Shown here: one piece after another, positions 56,100 through 64,000 of the stretch
Layout: each line of letters opens with the position of its first letter
Numbering within the stretch: position 1 is the first letter of the stretch
Origin: Ochotona curzoniae
Lineage: Eukaryota; Chordata; Mammalia; Lagomorpha; Ochotonidae
Direction: 5' to 3'
DNA length: 64,000 nucleotides
Assembly (NCBI RefSeq): GCF_017591425.1
Contig: NW_024465885.1
Location: 33,302,501 to 33,366,500 of the forward strand
Position numbers and translations under genes: made by a program
Notes under the pieces: model-generated
Seen by the model: the letters and a program-made list of their open reading frames with translations, nothing else
What the model was told of the DNA's origin: nothing
The model's database searches: none

Positions 56100-56405
56100 T
56101 TAACCTTTAGGCACAGTAGATAAGATACTCTTTTTGAAGACTGCATCCAGTATAAGAATGTATAGCTTTGGGTCTTAGCTCTGCTTTTGTTTCCAACTTC
56201 ACGTCAATGAATGTTATGGTAGCCAGCAAATGTTGGCTGAAATGCCTGTGTTCCTTTCACCCATCTGGGAGATTTAACTTGAATTCCTGAACTCTGGCAT
56301 TGGCATGACCTAGGCCCAACTAGTAGGGTATTAATGAGTGAATAAATGGGTGGAAAACCATTGTCTTTGAGTTTGCTTCTCTCTCTTCCTTTCAAATAAA
56401 AGAAA
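56100..56405 (+). mobile_element. Old CSINE, sense copy
   Basis: TAGGCACAGTAGATAAGATA, TTCCTTTCACCCATCTGGGA, TTAATGAGTGAATAAATGGG and CTCTTCCTTTCAAATAAAAG in order. Confidence 0.8.
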
Positions 56406-56469
56406 AACAATAATTTTTTTTTAAAAGCCAGTGAAATATTTTATGGTGTTTTTACTGTAAACAGTGAAT

Positions 56470-56790
56470 TAAGGTGTAAGATGCTGCCTTTAAGGCTGGT
56501 ATTTCATATTGGCACATATTTGCATAACTGCAATTCCATTTCCAATCCAGCTACTTGTTAATGGACAATGAAAATGAGCAGAAGATGACTCACTTGTTTG
56601 GATCTCTGCCAATTAAGTAGGAAATCCACATGAAGTTCCTGGCTCCTAGTTTTAATTCGACCCAGCTCTAGCCATCATAGCCATCTGGTGAGTCAAGTAA
56701 AGGAAGAAAGATTTCTTTCTTTTTCTCCCTCTCAAACTCTGCCTTTCAAATAAATAAAATATTTTTCATTCAAAAAGAAAAGAAAAAAAA
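56470..56790 (+). mobile_element. Old CSINE, sense copy (rabbit-type tail)
   Basis: GATGCTGCCTTTAAGGCTGG, CAATCCAGCTACTTGTTAAT, AAGTTCCTGGCTCCTAGTTT and the tail ACTCTGCCTTTCAAATAAAT followed by A-rich sequence to 56790. This is the clearest example here of the older tail form. Confidence 0.88.
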
Positions 56791-57770
56791 ATGATGGCCA
56801 CAGATGAGGAGAGTCAAGTGGAATGGTTCCTTGGAGGAAGGGAGACTCAGTGGGCCTTCAGGTTTTCCTGGGCCTGGAGGATTTTTGATAGCCACAGGTG
56901 CATTCAGGGGGCCACATGGCCACAGCTGTCCAGTGGTGGGCTCTTTGTGCTTGACAGTGTGGATTTGCAAATGGAAATGGGAATTATGCAGGTGGTGGTG
57001 ATTGATGACCTGTGGGTTCATGCCCAGGCTTGGAATTAGTGCTGATGGGATTTCATGGATAAGGCTACTGCATATATATGTGAGAGAGAAGCTGAGGCCA
57101 AATGATTTGAATGGGAGAACAAGATGGACTTTAATTTTCAGGCCAAAGTATATACACACATGAGAAACCTTAACTGGGGTAATTTGCATCGACCATTGCT
57201 AAGCACCACTCACTGGCATACACTAAAGTTAAGTCTGCTACCTACAGTAACAGGGTATGAATAATATGAGGATGGATCATAACAATTGCTTACACATCTG
57301 GTCCAGGTCCTGGTGTTTATCTATCAGGTGGGTTCTGGCTATGTTATCCTGAGGGCTGAGGATCTAGCATGGCTCTGGTTGTCTGACCAAAGTACTTGGA
57401 CTCAGTATCAAGAATATGCCCTCCTTAGTGAAAAAGGTGAAGCAGAGGATGCAAATCCTGAAGCACATAGAGAATATGGCACCACATTCGGTGCCATAGA
57501 TGAAGAATAATGCAAATTGGACAACTACCCCAGGCAAATGGTGACAGCAATATCTGGGTGAATGGAGACTTAAGATTGGCTATGTCAGCCAATGGACATT
57601 GGGAAGGCTTCATCATGCTGGGATTGGGGAAATAGACATTTTCATAATTTCCAAACCACTTGGGCAGAATCTTCAAAATATGCACACAACAGGATATTGA
57701 GTGGTGGTTCCCCATCCCTGGGCACTTAGACATTTGGAAAGCTGGGTGAAACTTCCCACGTTATTTCCCC
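56791..57770. other. GC-richer block of unknown origin
   Basis: About 1 kb, GC-richer than its flanks, starting directly after a SINE A-tail. A 139-codon frame on the minus strand (56770-57189) is not supported: it has no family signature and ends in an F-run made from the neighbouring A-tail. ATGCCAGTGAGTGGTGCTTA on the minus strand near 57205 recalls the CCAGTGGGTGCTGC unit of the GC-rich repeats, so a diverged relative is possible. It ends near CCCC at 57768. Confidence 0.45.
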
Positions 57771-58005
57771 CCTTCACCAAGAAACAACACACAAAAATAG
57801 TAAATTTCCCAATCTTTCTGAAATAGATTAAAGGAACTTACTGTTAAAAACTCATATTATCTCAACAGAAGTGATAAAGAATAATAGGTAACATTATCTT
57901 ACATATCCATTCTCTTGGCAATTAGTAGAACTACCTGTTATAAGAATCACTTCAGAGATATTTTGAGCAAACCAAAGAGGAATATCAGAAACAAGGGATA
58001 GTTTA
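57771..58005. other. AT-rich spacer
   Basis: Nothing recognised. Confidence 0.4.
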
Positions 58006-58009
58006 GTCA

Positions 58010-58420
58010 GTGATTAGTTTTTTCATATTTTTTAAATTGTACTTCTTTTTATTATTACCCTTTCATGATACAGTCCCAAAGGGCCTAGGATTTCCTTTGT
58101 CCCCTCCCCAATTCCCTTCCCCCTCACTGACTTCCCCTATATCATTACTATTGAACATTTCTTCATACACAGTTGTATGTCCATCGTTGTGGGTATGGAA
58201 AATGGCAGAGAGTTCAGCATCCTATTGTCAAGATATAAGTGTCATTGGGAGTCCATCTTTGTTTGGAAGTAGAGATGCATCCTGCATTGTATCCTTACAT
58301 CTGGATATGATTGTGTCCATTACATTGTTACTAAATATCTCCTTAAAAGAACAGCAAGAAAACAAAATTAACAACAGGAAGAAAAAAGAGAAATTGATAG
58401 CACCATGAAGTTAAAACAAA
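58010..58420 (-). mobile_element. LINE-1 3' UTR, antisense (3' end of the deleted L1)
   Basis: In + orientation TTTTTAAATTGTACTTCTTT, CAAAGGGCCTAGGATTTCCT, and TTTGTCCCCTCCCCAATTCC mirror the antisense 3' UTR at 37.36 kb (CATAGGCTCTGGGATTCCCC) but are clearly another subfamily. The frame 58010-58408 (132 codons) is antisense to this UTR and is not a gene. Confidence 0.7.
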
Positions 58421-58585
58421 ACATGCTACTAAATTGCTAATGTGTCACTGAAGAAATAGAAAAGATAATCAAGAATCTTTTTGTAGAAAATGAGACTACT
58501 GTATGATCCATGAGTCATTGAAGAATTTCATGAGAAGAAAATGTTTTTGAAGAGGCAAAATTAACAAAAACATTAAAACCCATGA
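58421..58585. other. Unassigned L1-internal junction sequence
   Basis: A-rich segment between the L1 3' UTR and the ORF2 5' part. It cannot be placed on L1 by eye and may mark the internal deletion. Confidence 0.4.
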
Positions 58586-58589
58586 GATA

Positions 58590-58930
58590 TAGATTCTGTT
58601 TATATTTGTTGGTGAAATATGTCTCCTATAGGCAACAAATAGATGGGTCTTGTTTTTTAATCCAGTCGGCTAATCTAGGACATTTGACTGCTGAGTTTAA
58701 GCCATATATATTCAGGGTTGCTATGAATGGGTGGTAATTTGGTCCTGTAATTTTAGCAATGGGTTGTTCATTGATTTAGTCTTCTATTGTTATTTTACTG
58801 GGATATTCTTTGCATTTGCCTTTGGTTTTCTCTATCAAGAGAACATCTGTCAGTATCATTTGTGGGGCAGATTTGGAAGAGGAATATTCTTTTGATTTTC
58901 TTTGCTGTGGAAGAATTTTATTTCCTTTTT
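58590..58930 (-). pseudogene. LINE-1 ORF2 5' end and ORF1-ORF2 spacer, antisense
   Basis: The minus strand at about 58706-58626 translates to GLNSAVKCPRLADWIKKQ, then DPSICCL and a stop where the catalytic-domain QETH is expected, i.e. the N-terminal endonuclease domain of L1 ORF2p. Upstream (58924-58780) is the end of ORF1 and the spacer, with several stops. ORF2 stops after about 60 codons; the rest (RT, C-terminal domain) is absent. Confidence 0.85.
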
Positions 58931-59264
58931 TAAAGATTTATGTTATTTTTATTGGAAAGGCAGATATACAGAGGAGGAGAGACAGAGAGGACGATCTTTC
59001 GTCCATTGGTTCACTCCCCAAGTGACTACAATGGCTGGAGCTGAGCCAATCTGAAGCCAGGAGTCAGGAGCTCTTACAGGTCTTCCACGCAGGTACAGGG
59101 TCCCAAAGCTTTTGGCCGTCCTCGACTGCTTTCTCAGGCCACAAGTAGGAAGCTGGCTGGGAAGCAGGGTAGTTGGGATTAGAACCCAGCAACCATATGG
59201 GATCCTGGCGCGTGCAAGGCGAAGACTTTAACCACTATGCTATCACACCGGGCCCATTTTATTT
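58915..59264 (-). mobile_element. CSINE inserted in L1 ORF1, 9-bp target duplication
   Basis: Young antisense copy at about 58928-59255 with GGCAGATATACAGAGGAGGA, GGGATTAGAACCCAGCAACC and CCACTATGCTATCACACCGG at the head. ATTTTATTT repeats lie at 58915-58923 and 59256-59264. It interrupts the ORF1 3' part, which reads on across both sides on the minus strand. Confidence 0.94.
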
Positions 59265-59464
59265 AATTTTCAAAGACAAAGGAAAATTTTGCTGGGTACG
59301 TTATCCTGGGCTGACAAATTTTTGCTTTTAGAATCTGGAATATATCACTCCATTCTCTTCTGGTCTGTTTCCTGTGAGAAGGTTCCTGTGAGACCTATTT
59401 CATTGTATTTTTTGAGTCTTTCCACTGCACTTTTAATTTGCTCCATTGTATTCTTCATTCTTGA
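59265..59464 (-). pseudogene. LINE-1 ORF1 C-terminal part, antisense
   Basis: The minus strand from about 59358 reads EWSDIFQILKAKICQPRI, then TYPAKFSFVFE, which matches the conserved C-terminal domain of L1 ORF1p (the WGPIFNILKEKNFQPR/YPAKLSF step). The central RNA-recognition domain between this and the N-terminal part is missing, so ORF1 has an internal deletion as well as stops. Confidence 0.85.
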
Positions 59465-59704
59465 TTATTCAGCTTTTCTTTGATTCATCTTCTGGGTGAC
59501 ATATTCCCTAAATTCCTTGCATGCCTGCTTTACATGTTTCTCATTGTTGAGAAGTTTTATTTCAAGTGTTTCCAATTCTGGGTGCCCCATTTTCTCGATG
59601 TCTTCCTCAGTTAACTGTGAGGTTGGCAAAGGGTTTTCTTCCTTTGCAGGGGACTCCTCAGTAATATTCATTATGCCTCTTTCTCTTCTTTTGCTCTTAG
59701 TCAT
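59465..59704 (-). pseudogene. LINE-1 ORF1 N-terminal fragment, 79 codons, antisense
   Basis: Open from an ATG at 59704 to a stop at 59465. The start MTKSKRRERGIMNITEES is basic, followed by EDIEKMGHPELETLEIKLLN with the leucine-rich heptads expected for the coiled coil that trimerises L1 ORF1p. Full ORF1p is about 300-350 residues, so this is roughly a quarter of the protein. It sits directly downstream of the L1 5' UTR, which fixes the start. Confidence 0.85.
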
Positions 59705-60866
59705 TGTACTTCTGGTTATCAGATTCTTCTCCTTGGGGCCAGTTTCTAAGCTCTGTCACCCACAGGTACACAGTTTGACTTTACTTATTGCAATTGGTAC
59801 ATGGCTCTTTGTTTGCAGTCAGTTGTGCCACTCCCTCCAGTGAGTTCCAGGTCTGGGTTCTTATGTTAGATTTCCACCATGGTCTGTAACCAATGTCCTG
59901 GCTCATCAGTCTCCACCTCCTCTGATGCTGTGCTGAGTTTGCACTGTTGTCTGTACAACCTTGCTCCCATTTCCAGTTGGAACAAGTCCCAGGATTAGGG
60001 AAACACCACGTGTCCTATCTAGCTATATTGTTGGTGGTGCTGATCTTGCTTGAGCCTGTTGACTTTAAGTTCTTACTGCCACGTGGACATATTTTGACCT
60101 ATACAATGCCATAGTCAGTATTATTTTCCTTTGAGACCAGTGCAATGCACTGAGCTCAGTGATTCCTTGATGGGTTCAGTGCATGCACAGCTCACTATTG
60201 TGCCTTGCAGTCTTAAATTCTTTGCTACACTGTAAAAAATGGTTCCTGATGTGTCACTGCTAGAGATCTTGAGCTGCTGGTCAGCAGGTCTGAAGGCTAC
60301 CTGGACCTATTTTGGGTGGAACCTCTAGGATGCCACATTGTTGCAGTTTGCTTAGCCAGAAATTATTTCACTCCCAGCTCAGTACATGCACAGTACTGTC
60401 CACAGCCCTTGCCTCCTTAAACAAAACAGAACCTGATATGGCTTTTGGGGGCAGACTGGGTTGTGAAATTCACCCTGTTCCCACACTGCTTATCTGGGAT
60501 CTGCTGCTCTGTCTCTGCTCCTGTTCAATCAAACAGACCAACGGGACGGGCGGTTCTTCGTCTGGGTTCACTCCCTGAGCAACTGGTGTAAGTCCCTTCC
60601 CACTTGGTTGTTGGTGTAGTTCTGGCTGCAGGTGCAATTTGGATGGCCACTCCCTGAATGCAGCTGGAGTATCATTCACTGCAACACCACACTGTTGTGT
60701 CCGCTGCTTGTTTGTATCTATCATTCTCCAGATATCCCCCTCCTGTTGCTTTGTCCTCTCCTATTTCCTGGAATGTGCCTTCTCTGCTTTATCCTGGCTT
60801 ATATTTTTCCATCTGTTTAAATGTGCCCTCACCCTATTCTGCCATCTTGATTATGTTTTCTCATTT
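59705..60866 (-). mobile_element. LINE-1 5' UTR, antisense
   Basis: About 1.16 kb, GC-richer than the surroundings, between the ORF1 ATG and the next CSINE. On the minus strand it opens with AATCAAGATGGCAGAATAGG (60860-60841), the AAGATGGC-type YY1-like start common at the 5' ends of L1 elements. Retention of the 5' end means this copy was inserted full length or nearly so. Frames inside on both strands (60312-60578, 60470-60724, 60639-60965) are not genes. Confidence 0.75.
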
Positions 60867-61205
60867 TTAAAAAATTTATTTTATTTTTGTTGTAATGTCA
60901 GATATACAGAGGGGAGGGGAGACAAAGCGGAAGATCTTCTGTCTCATGATTCACTCCCCAAGTGACTGCAACAGCCAGAGCTGAGCTGAACCAAAGCCCA
61001 GAGTCCAGAGCCTTCTCCATTCTCCCATTCTCCCCAGCAAATCTGCAGTCCCAAGGCTTTGTATTGTCCTCAACTGCTTTCCCAGGCTTCAAGCAGTGAG
61101 CTGAATGAGAGGTGGGGGTTCCGGTATTATAAACTGTGCCCATTGTAGGAACCTGGTGCATGCAAGACAAAGACTTTAGCCGCTAAACCCCTGTGCCTGG
61201 CCAAT
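60867..61205 (-). mobile_element. CSINE, antisense, abutting the L1 5' end
   Basis: AAAAAATTTATTTTATTTTT at the tail complement, GATTCACTCCCCAAGTGACT near 60948, GGCTTTGTATTGTCCTCAAC near 61056 and GCCGCTAAACCCCTGTGCCT at the head. No clear target duplication, possibly because one flank is L1. Confidence 0.9.
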
Positions 61206-62695
61206 AGTTCTTTCATATTAAGAATGCTAAAAACAAATTAACTGTAGCTATATCAATACATATATATGTATATATAAGAATCACCTTACTAGTATATATG
61301 ATGATACAATCATATGAAATTAAAACAAAGTAGTCTTTTCCTTGTGTAGATCCTTATGTTAGGAATTAGAATATAGTTACAAAATTGAAAAGGCTGATAT
61401 TTCAGTGAACAGCAGCAAGAGTATAAGCAAATATTTCTATTTCAGTTGTAGATTTAGCATGGTGATAATAGGTGAAGAATTGTAGCTAAATGGTAAATTT
61501 CAATTTCTGCAATGTCGATTACTACCTGATTGTGTCATCTGAAGTCTATACATTCCAGTCTTGTCATCTATAATACTAAAATGACCTGTAATTATTGAAT
61601 GTATGCTATTGTTAATATTGAATAAATCACAAAAAATATTGTGATTATAACACAGGAAGTTGATTTTCGTGTTATTTCAGAAATAGTGTAAGAAAATTTT
61701 CCTAGCAACAACCTAAAATTCATTTTTTTTTGTTTCAAAGCAAGAATAAGCAAATGCTTCTCAAGAAAGATAAAGAGTAAATAAATGTTGGCATTAACAG
61801 CCAAAGAGATTTTTGTCTCAATTAAATAGCTTTTATCTTCTTGTTCCAAAACAGTCCTAGAACACCTGAAAATAGATCTTGATAAAGATATTGCAGAGAA
61901 AAAATGGGCAGATGAGTAGATTTGGTCCATGAATGGCAGTTTATTCAACCCTTTTGTAAAGTAATAACTTGAAATATTGTCTTATAACACAAATGGAAAT
62001 TTAAGAGATTATCTCATTTTTAATAAATGCAATAAATATTTTATGAATATTCCAAAAGCACTCAACATGATGAATGTCAATACTTTCAATTTGCTAATCA
62101 TAATCAAGTTACATCAACCTGATGAAATTTGACTCAGAAAAGGATATAAACTACAAACCTCTAAAAGAACATTCTGGACCTCTTTCAGGGGCAAAAGAGA
62201 TATTAAATATCCCGGGTGTCGAACACTGAATATTTTCATTAATCTGGCACAATCCCCAAAGGCAATATGCCAAAAGCAGCCAACAATAAAACAATCTTTT
62301 CACAATTACAATATTGAATTGACCTTACACTACTTGGTTTAATTGAAAGTGCAGTACAATTAGGAATCCTACTTTCTTTCATGTTGTTATTGAAATAGAT
62401 GAATGACTCAATCGCAGACTTCTAAAAACAGACACAGAAAAAATTCAGATAGCCTAAAGAATTTAGAAAATAAATAATATCATACAGAGCAACATTATAC
62501 TTCATGCAGAGCAGGTTTTCAATGGCAGAGTAAGTCTTTTAAGATACATTTTTGCAATTATTTAAATCTATCTAATAGATATGTAAATTTTAAAGTACAG
62601 TTGTATTCATACTTCATACAAATACACACATGGCAAATGCACATACACACACAAAATGTGAAATAGTCTCAAATGAATATAAAGTATGATTATTC
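61206..62695. other. AT-rich sequence, nothing recognised
   Basis: About 1.5 kb. A short TATATATGTATATATA tract lies near 61262. The 118-codon minus frame at 61592-61948 lacks any motif. The stretch 62030-62410 has some L1-like phrases but no ordered match. Confidence 0.45.
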
Positions 62696-62699
62696 AATT

Positions 62700-63090
62700 A
62701 AAAATTTTTTTATTTGAAAGGCAAAGCAATACAGAGAAAGAGAAGAAGGGAGAAAAAGAGAGGATGAAGGAGAAGGAAAGAAAATGGGAGAGAGAAATAA
62801 AGTGAATCAAAGTAGAAGGAGAAATAGATAGACAAAAGGAATAGAAGCTTCCGACTTCTAGTCCACTCCTAACACACCACTAACAGCCATGGCTATGCTA
62901 AACTAAAACCATGGGATGACTCTGTCTGGTTCTCCCATTTTGTTTGATGGGTCTCCATTTGAGCCATTATGTCTTTACCACCAGGTATATTTGCTGGCAC
63001 CTGGAATAGTTGTGAAAGAGATGTCACTCCTGACCTCATATGTATCATTTCCAGTAGCGACATAACCTATGTGTCACAACACCTGCCCTC
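62700..63090 (-). mobile_element. Old CSINE, antisense, with expanded purine tract
   Basis: AATTTTTTTATTTGAAAGGC is the older tail complement; then a GA-rich region; then CCATGGGATGACTCTGTCTG, GGGTCTCCATTTGAGCCATT and TGTGTCACAACACCTGCCCT follow the antisense C-repeat. Confidence 0.75.
62728..62848. repeat. Polypurine (GA-rich) tract
   Basis: About 120 bases of nearly pure A/G on the + strand (GAGAAAGAGAAGAAGGGAGA and similar) grown from the GA part of the SINE. Confidence 0.9.
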
Positions 63091-63094
63091 AGCT

Positions 63095-63300
63095 TCTTGC
63101 TAAACTTCTGATCTAGCTCCTTGCTAATGTTCTGGTAAAAACAGCAAACAGCAAGTGTTTGGGTTCCTGCACCCATGTGGAAGACTTGGGTGATGCTCTC
63201 CTAACTTCTGGTTTCACATTGGTTCAGCCATGGTCTTTGTGGCCACTTCAAGAGTACAATGGGAGCTGAAAGAGTCTCTCTCCTTTCTCAACTAATTGAT
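63095..63300 (+). mobile_element. Old CSINE, sense copy
   Basis: GATCTAGCTCCTTGCTAATG, GGGTTCCTGCACCCATGTGG, CTCTCCTAACTTCTGGTTTC and AAGAGTCTCTCTCCTTTCTC in order; the head is missing. Confidence 0.8.
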
Positions 63301-63317
63301 TTTAAAAATGGGGGGTG

Positions 63318-63632
63318 GGCCAGCATTATGGTGTAGAAGATAAAACCACAACTTAGGTTGCTAGTATTCGACACTGGCACCAGTTGCAGATTTGGGTGCT
63401 TTACTTCCAGTCCAGCTCCTTGCTAATGGCCTGGGAAAATCACCAGTCATTGGCCCAGTAGCTGGGTTCCTGCACCCATGTAGGAGACATGGATGAAGTG
63501 CCTGTATTTGACTGCTCAGTCCTTGCCGTTGGGGCCATTTCGGGAATGGATCATTATCCAACAAAATCTCTCTCTCCCTTTTCTCTTACTCTAATTCTAG
63601 CTCTTGAATAAATATAAATAAATAATAACAAA
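63318..63632 (+). mobile_element. Old CSINE, sense, nearly full length
   Basis: GGGCCAGCATTATGGTGTAG at the head, CAGTCCAGCTCCTTGCTAAT, GGGTTCCTGCACCCATGTAG, AATCTCTCTCTCCCTTTTCT and the tail AATAAATATAAATAAATAAT. The minus frame 63361-63564 is antisense to it. Confidence 0.9.
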
Positions 63633-63634
63633 AT

Positions 63635-64000
63635 GCATGAAGAGATGGAGGAATTTGCTCAAAGTGGCAGATTTATTATCAAGAACAATACATTTGTGCA
63701 CTGTATTTTGTGTCTGCCTTTAGTTTCACAGGTGGTTCTCCTTTTTTTTTCCTGAACAATCCAAGATTCCATGTCTGTTTCTACTAGGATTGCTTTTTAT
63801 TCAGTTTCTATACAGTTGGGTTAAGACAGATCACTTGATATATCTCCAGACCTAAACTCAGTGCCTGATACATAATGTTCTGAAATAAATTAATGTGCTG
63901 ATGTCAGTATGGTCATTACTTTAAAATCTTATAAGGAACTTCAAATTTGTTCAGTTTAATTTTGCTTTGGTCATGTAGCATAATTTTAGCATTCATCAAA
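63635..64000. other. Unassigned AT-rich sequence
   Basis: Nothing recognised up to the window end. Confidence 0.45.

Noticed and set aside
56770..57189. 139-codon minus-strand open frame
   Set aside because: Ends in an F-run that is the complement of a SINE A-tail; no recognisable domain and overlapping open frames on the other strand.
58010..58408. 132-codon plus-strand open frame
   Set aside because: Antisense to an L1 3' UTR; no motif.
61592..61948. 118-codon minus-strand frame
   Set aside because: AT-rich, no motif, no repeat or gene context.
62030..62410. Another LINE-1 fragment
   Set aside because: A few L1-like phrases occur but not in a consistent order or orientation.
2225..63632. 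tRNA genes from A and B boxes in the CSINEs
   Set aside because: The boxes are SINE promoters; no copy folds with intact acceptor and anticodon stems by eye, and all are followed by the SINE body.

Overview
The window looks like nuclear DNA of a lagomorph, most likely a pika (Ochotona). The main evidence is about fifty copies or fragments of the lagomorph C-repeat, a tRNA-derived SINE (CSINE), on both strands. The younger copies end in a tail of the form CTGTATATCTGACTTTGCAA followed by AATAAAAATAAATAAATCTT, a form I associate with pika. Older, more diverged copies end in the CTGCCTTTCAAATAAATAAA form shared with rabbit. LINE-1 3' UTRs of lagomorph type support the same placement. The species call is inference; the order-level call is firm.

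I find no protein-coding gene that I can support. Every open reading frame I examined is short, lacks a recognisable cellular protein family, and usually lies inside a repeat or antisense to one. The window is best read as AT-rich intergenic or intronic sequence that has collected retroelements.

Layout. 0-9 kb: CSINEs, a GC-rich dispersed repeat next to a long TA/CA tract (3.7-5.3 kb), and two LINE-1 3' ends on the + strand. 9-20 kb: mostly unrecognised AT-rich sequence with scattered old CSINEs, a GT/GA microsatellite, an ancient LTR-like repeat (14.7-15.3 kb) and a LINE-1 3' UTR (17.4 kb). 20-33 kb: a 26-base U6 snRNA fragment between 20-bp direct repeats, many CSINEs, the end of an MLT1/MST-like LTR (24.1 kb), and a broken gammaretrovirus-like pol fragment next to an LTR-like segment (27.9-28.5 kb). 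33-45 kb: two copies of a GC-rich repeat in opposite orientation (34.0-35.4 and 42.7-44.5 kb); the second is interrupted by a complete 360-bp solo LTR with a 6-bp target duplication. Between them are two MIR remnants, a minus-strand LINE-1 3' UTR with a TTTA-expanded tail, and several CSINEs. 45-58 kb: a second solo LTR (50.35-50.74 kb), an old minus-strand LINE-1 broken up by CSINEs (52.9-55.3 kb), and an unassigned GC-richer block (56.8-57.8 kb). 58-64 kb: an internally deleted minus-strand LINE-1 that keeps a 5' UTR, the start of ORF1, the end of ORF1, the start of the ORF2 endonuclease and a 3' UTR, then more CSINEs and a purine-rich tract.

There is no gene network to describe. The interest lies in nesting and dating: young CSINEs inside L1, a young ERV LTR inside an older GC-rich repeat, and target-site duplications that give exact insertion boundaries. 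All family assignments come from reading the sequence by eye; no alignment or database search was run, so edges of old repeats are approximate to tens of bases.
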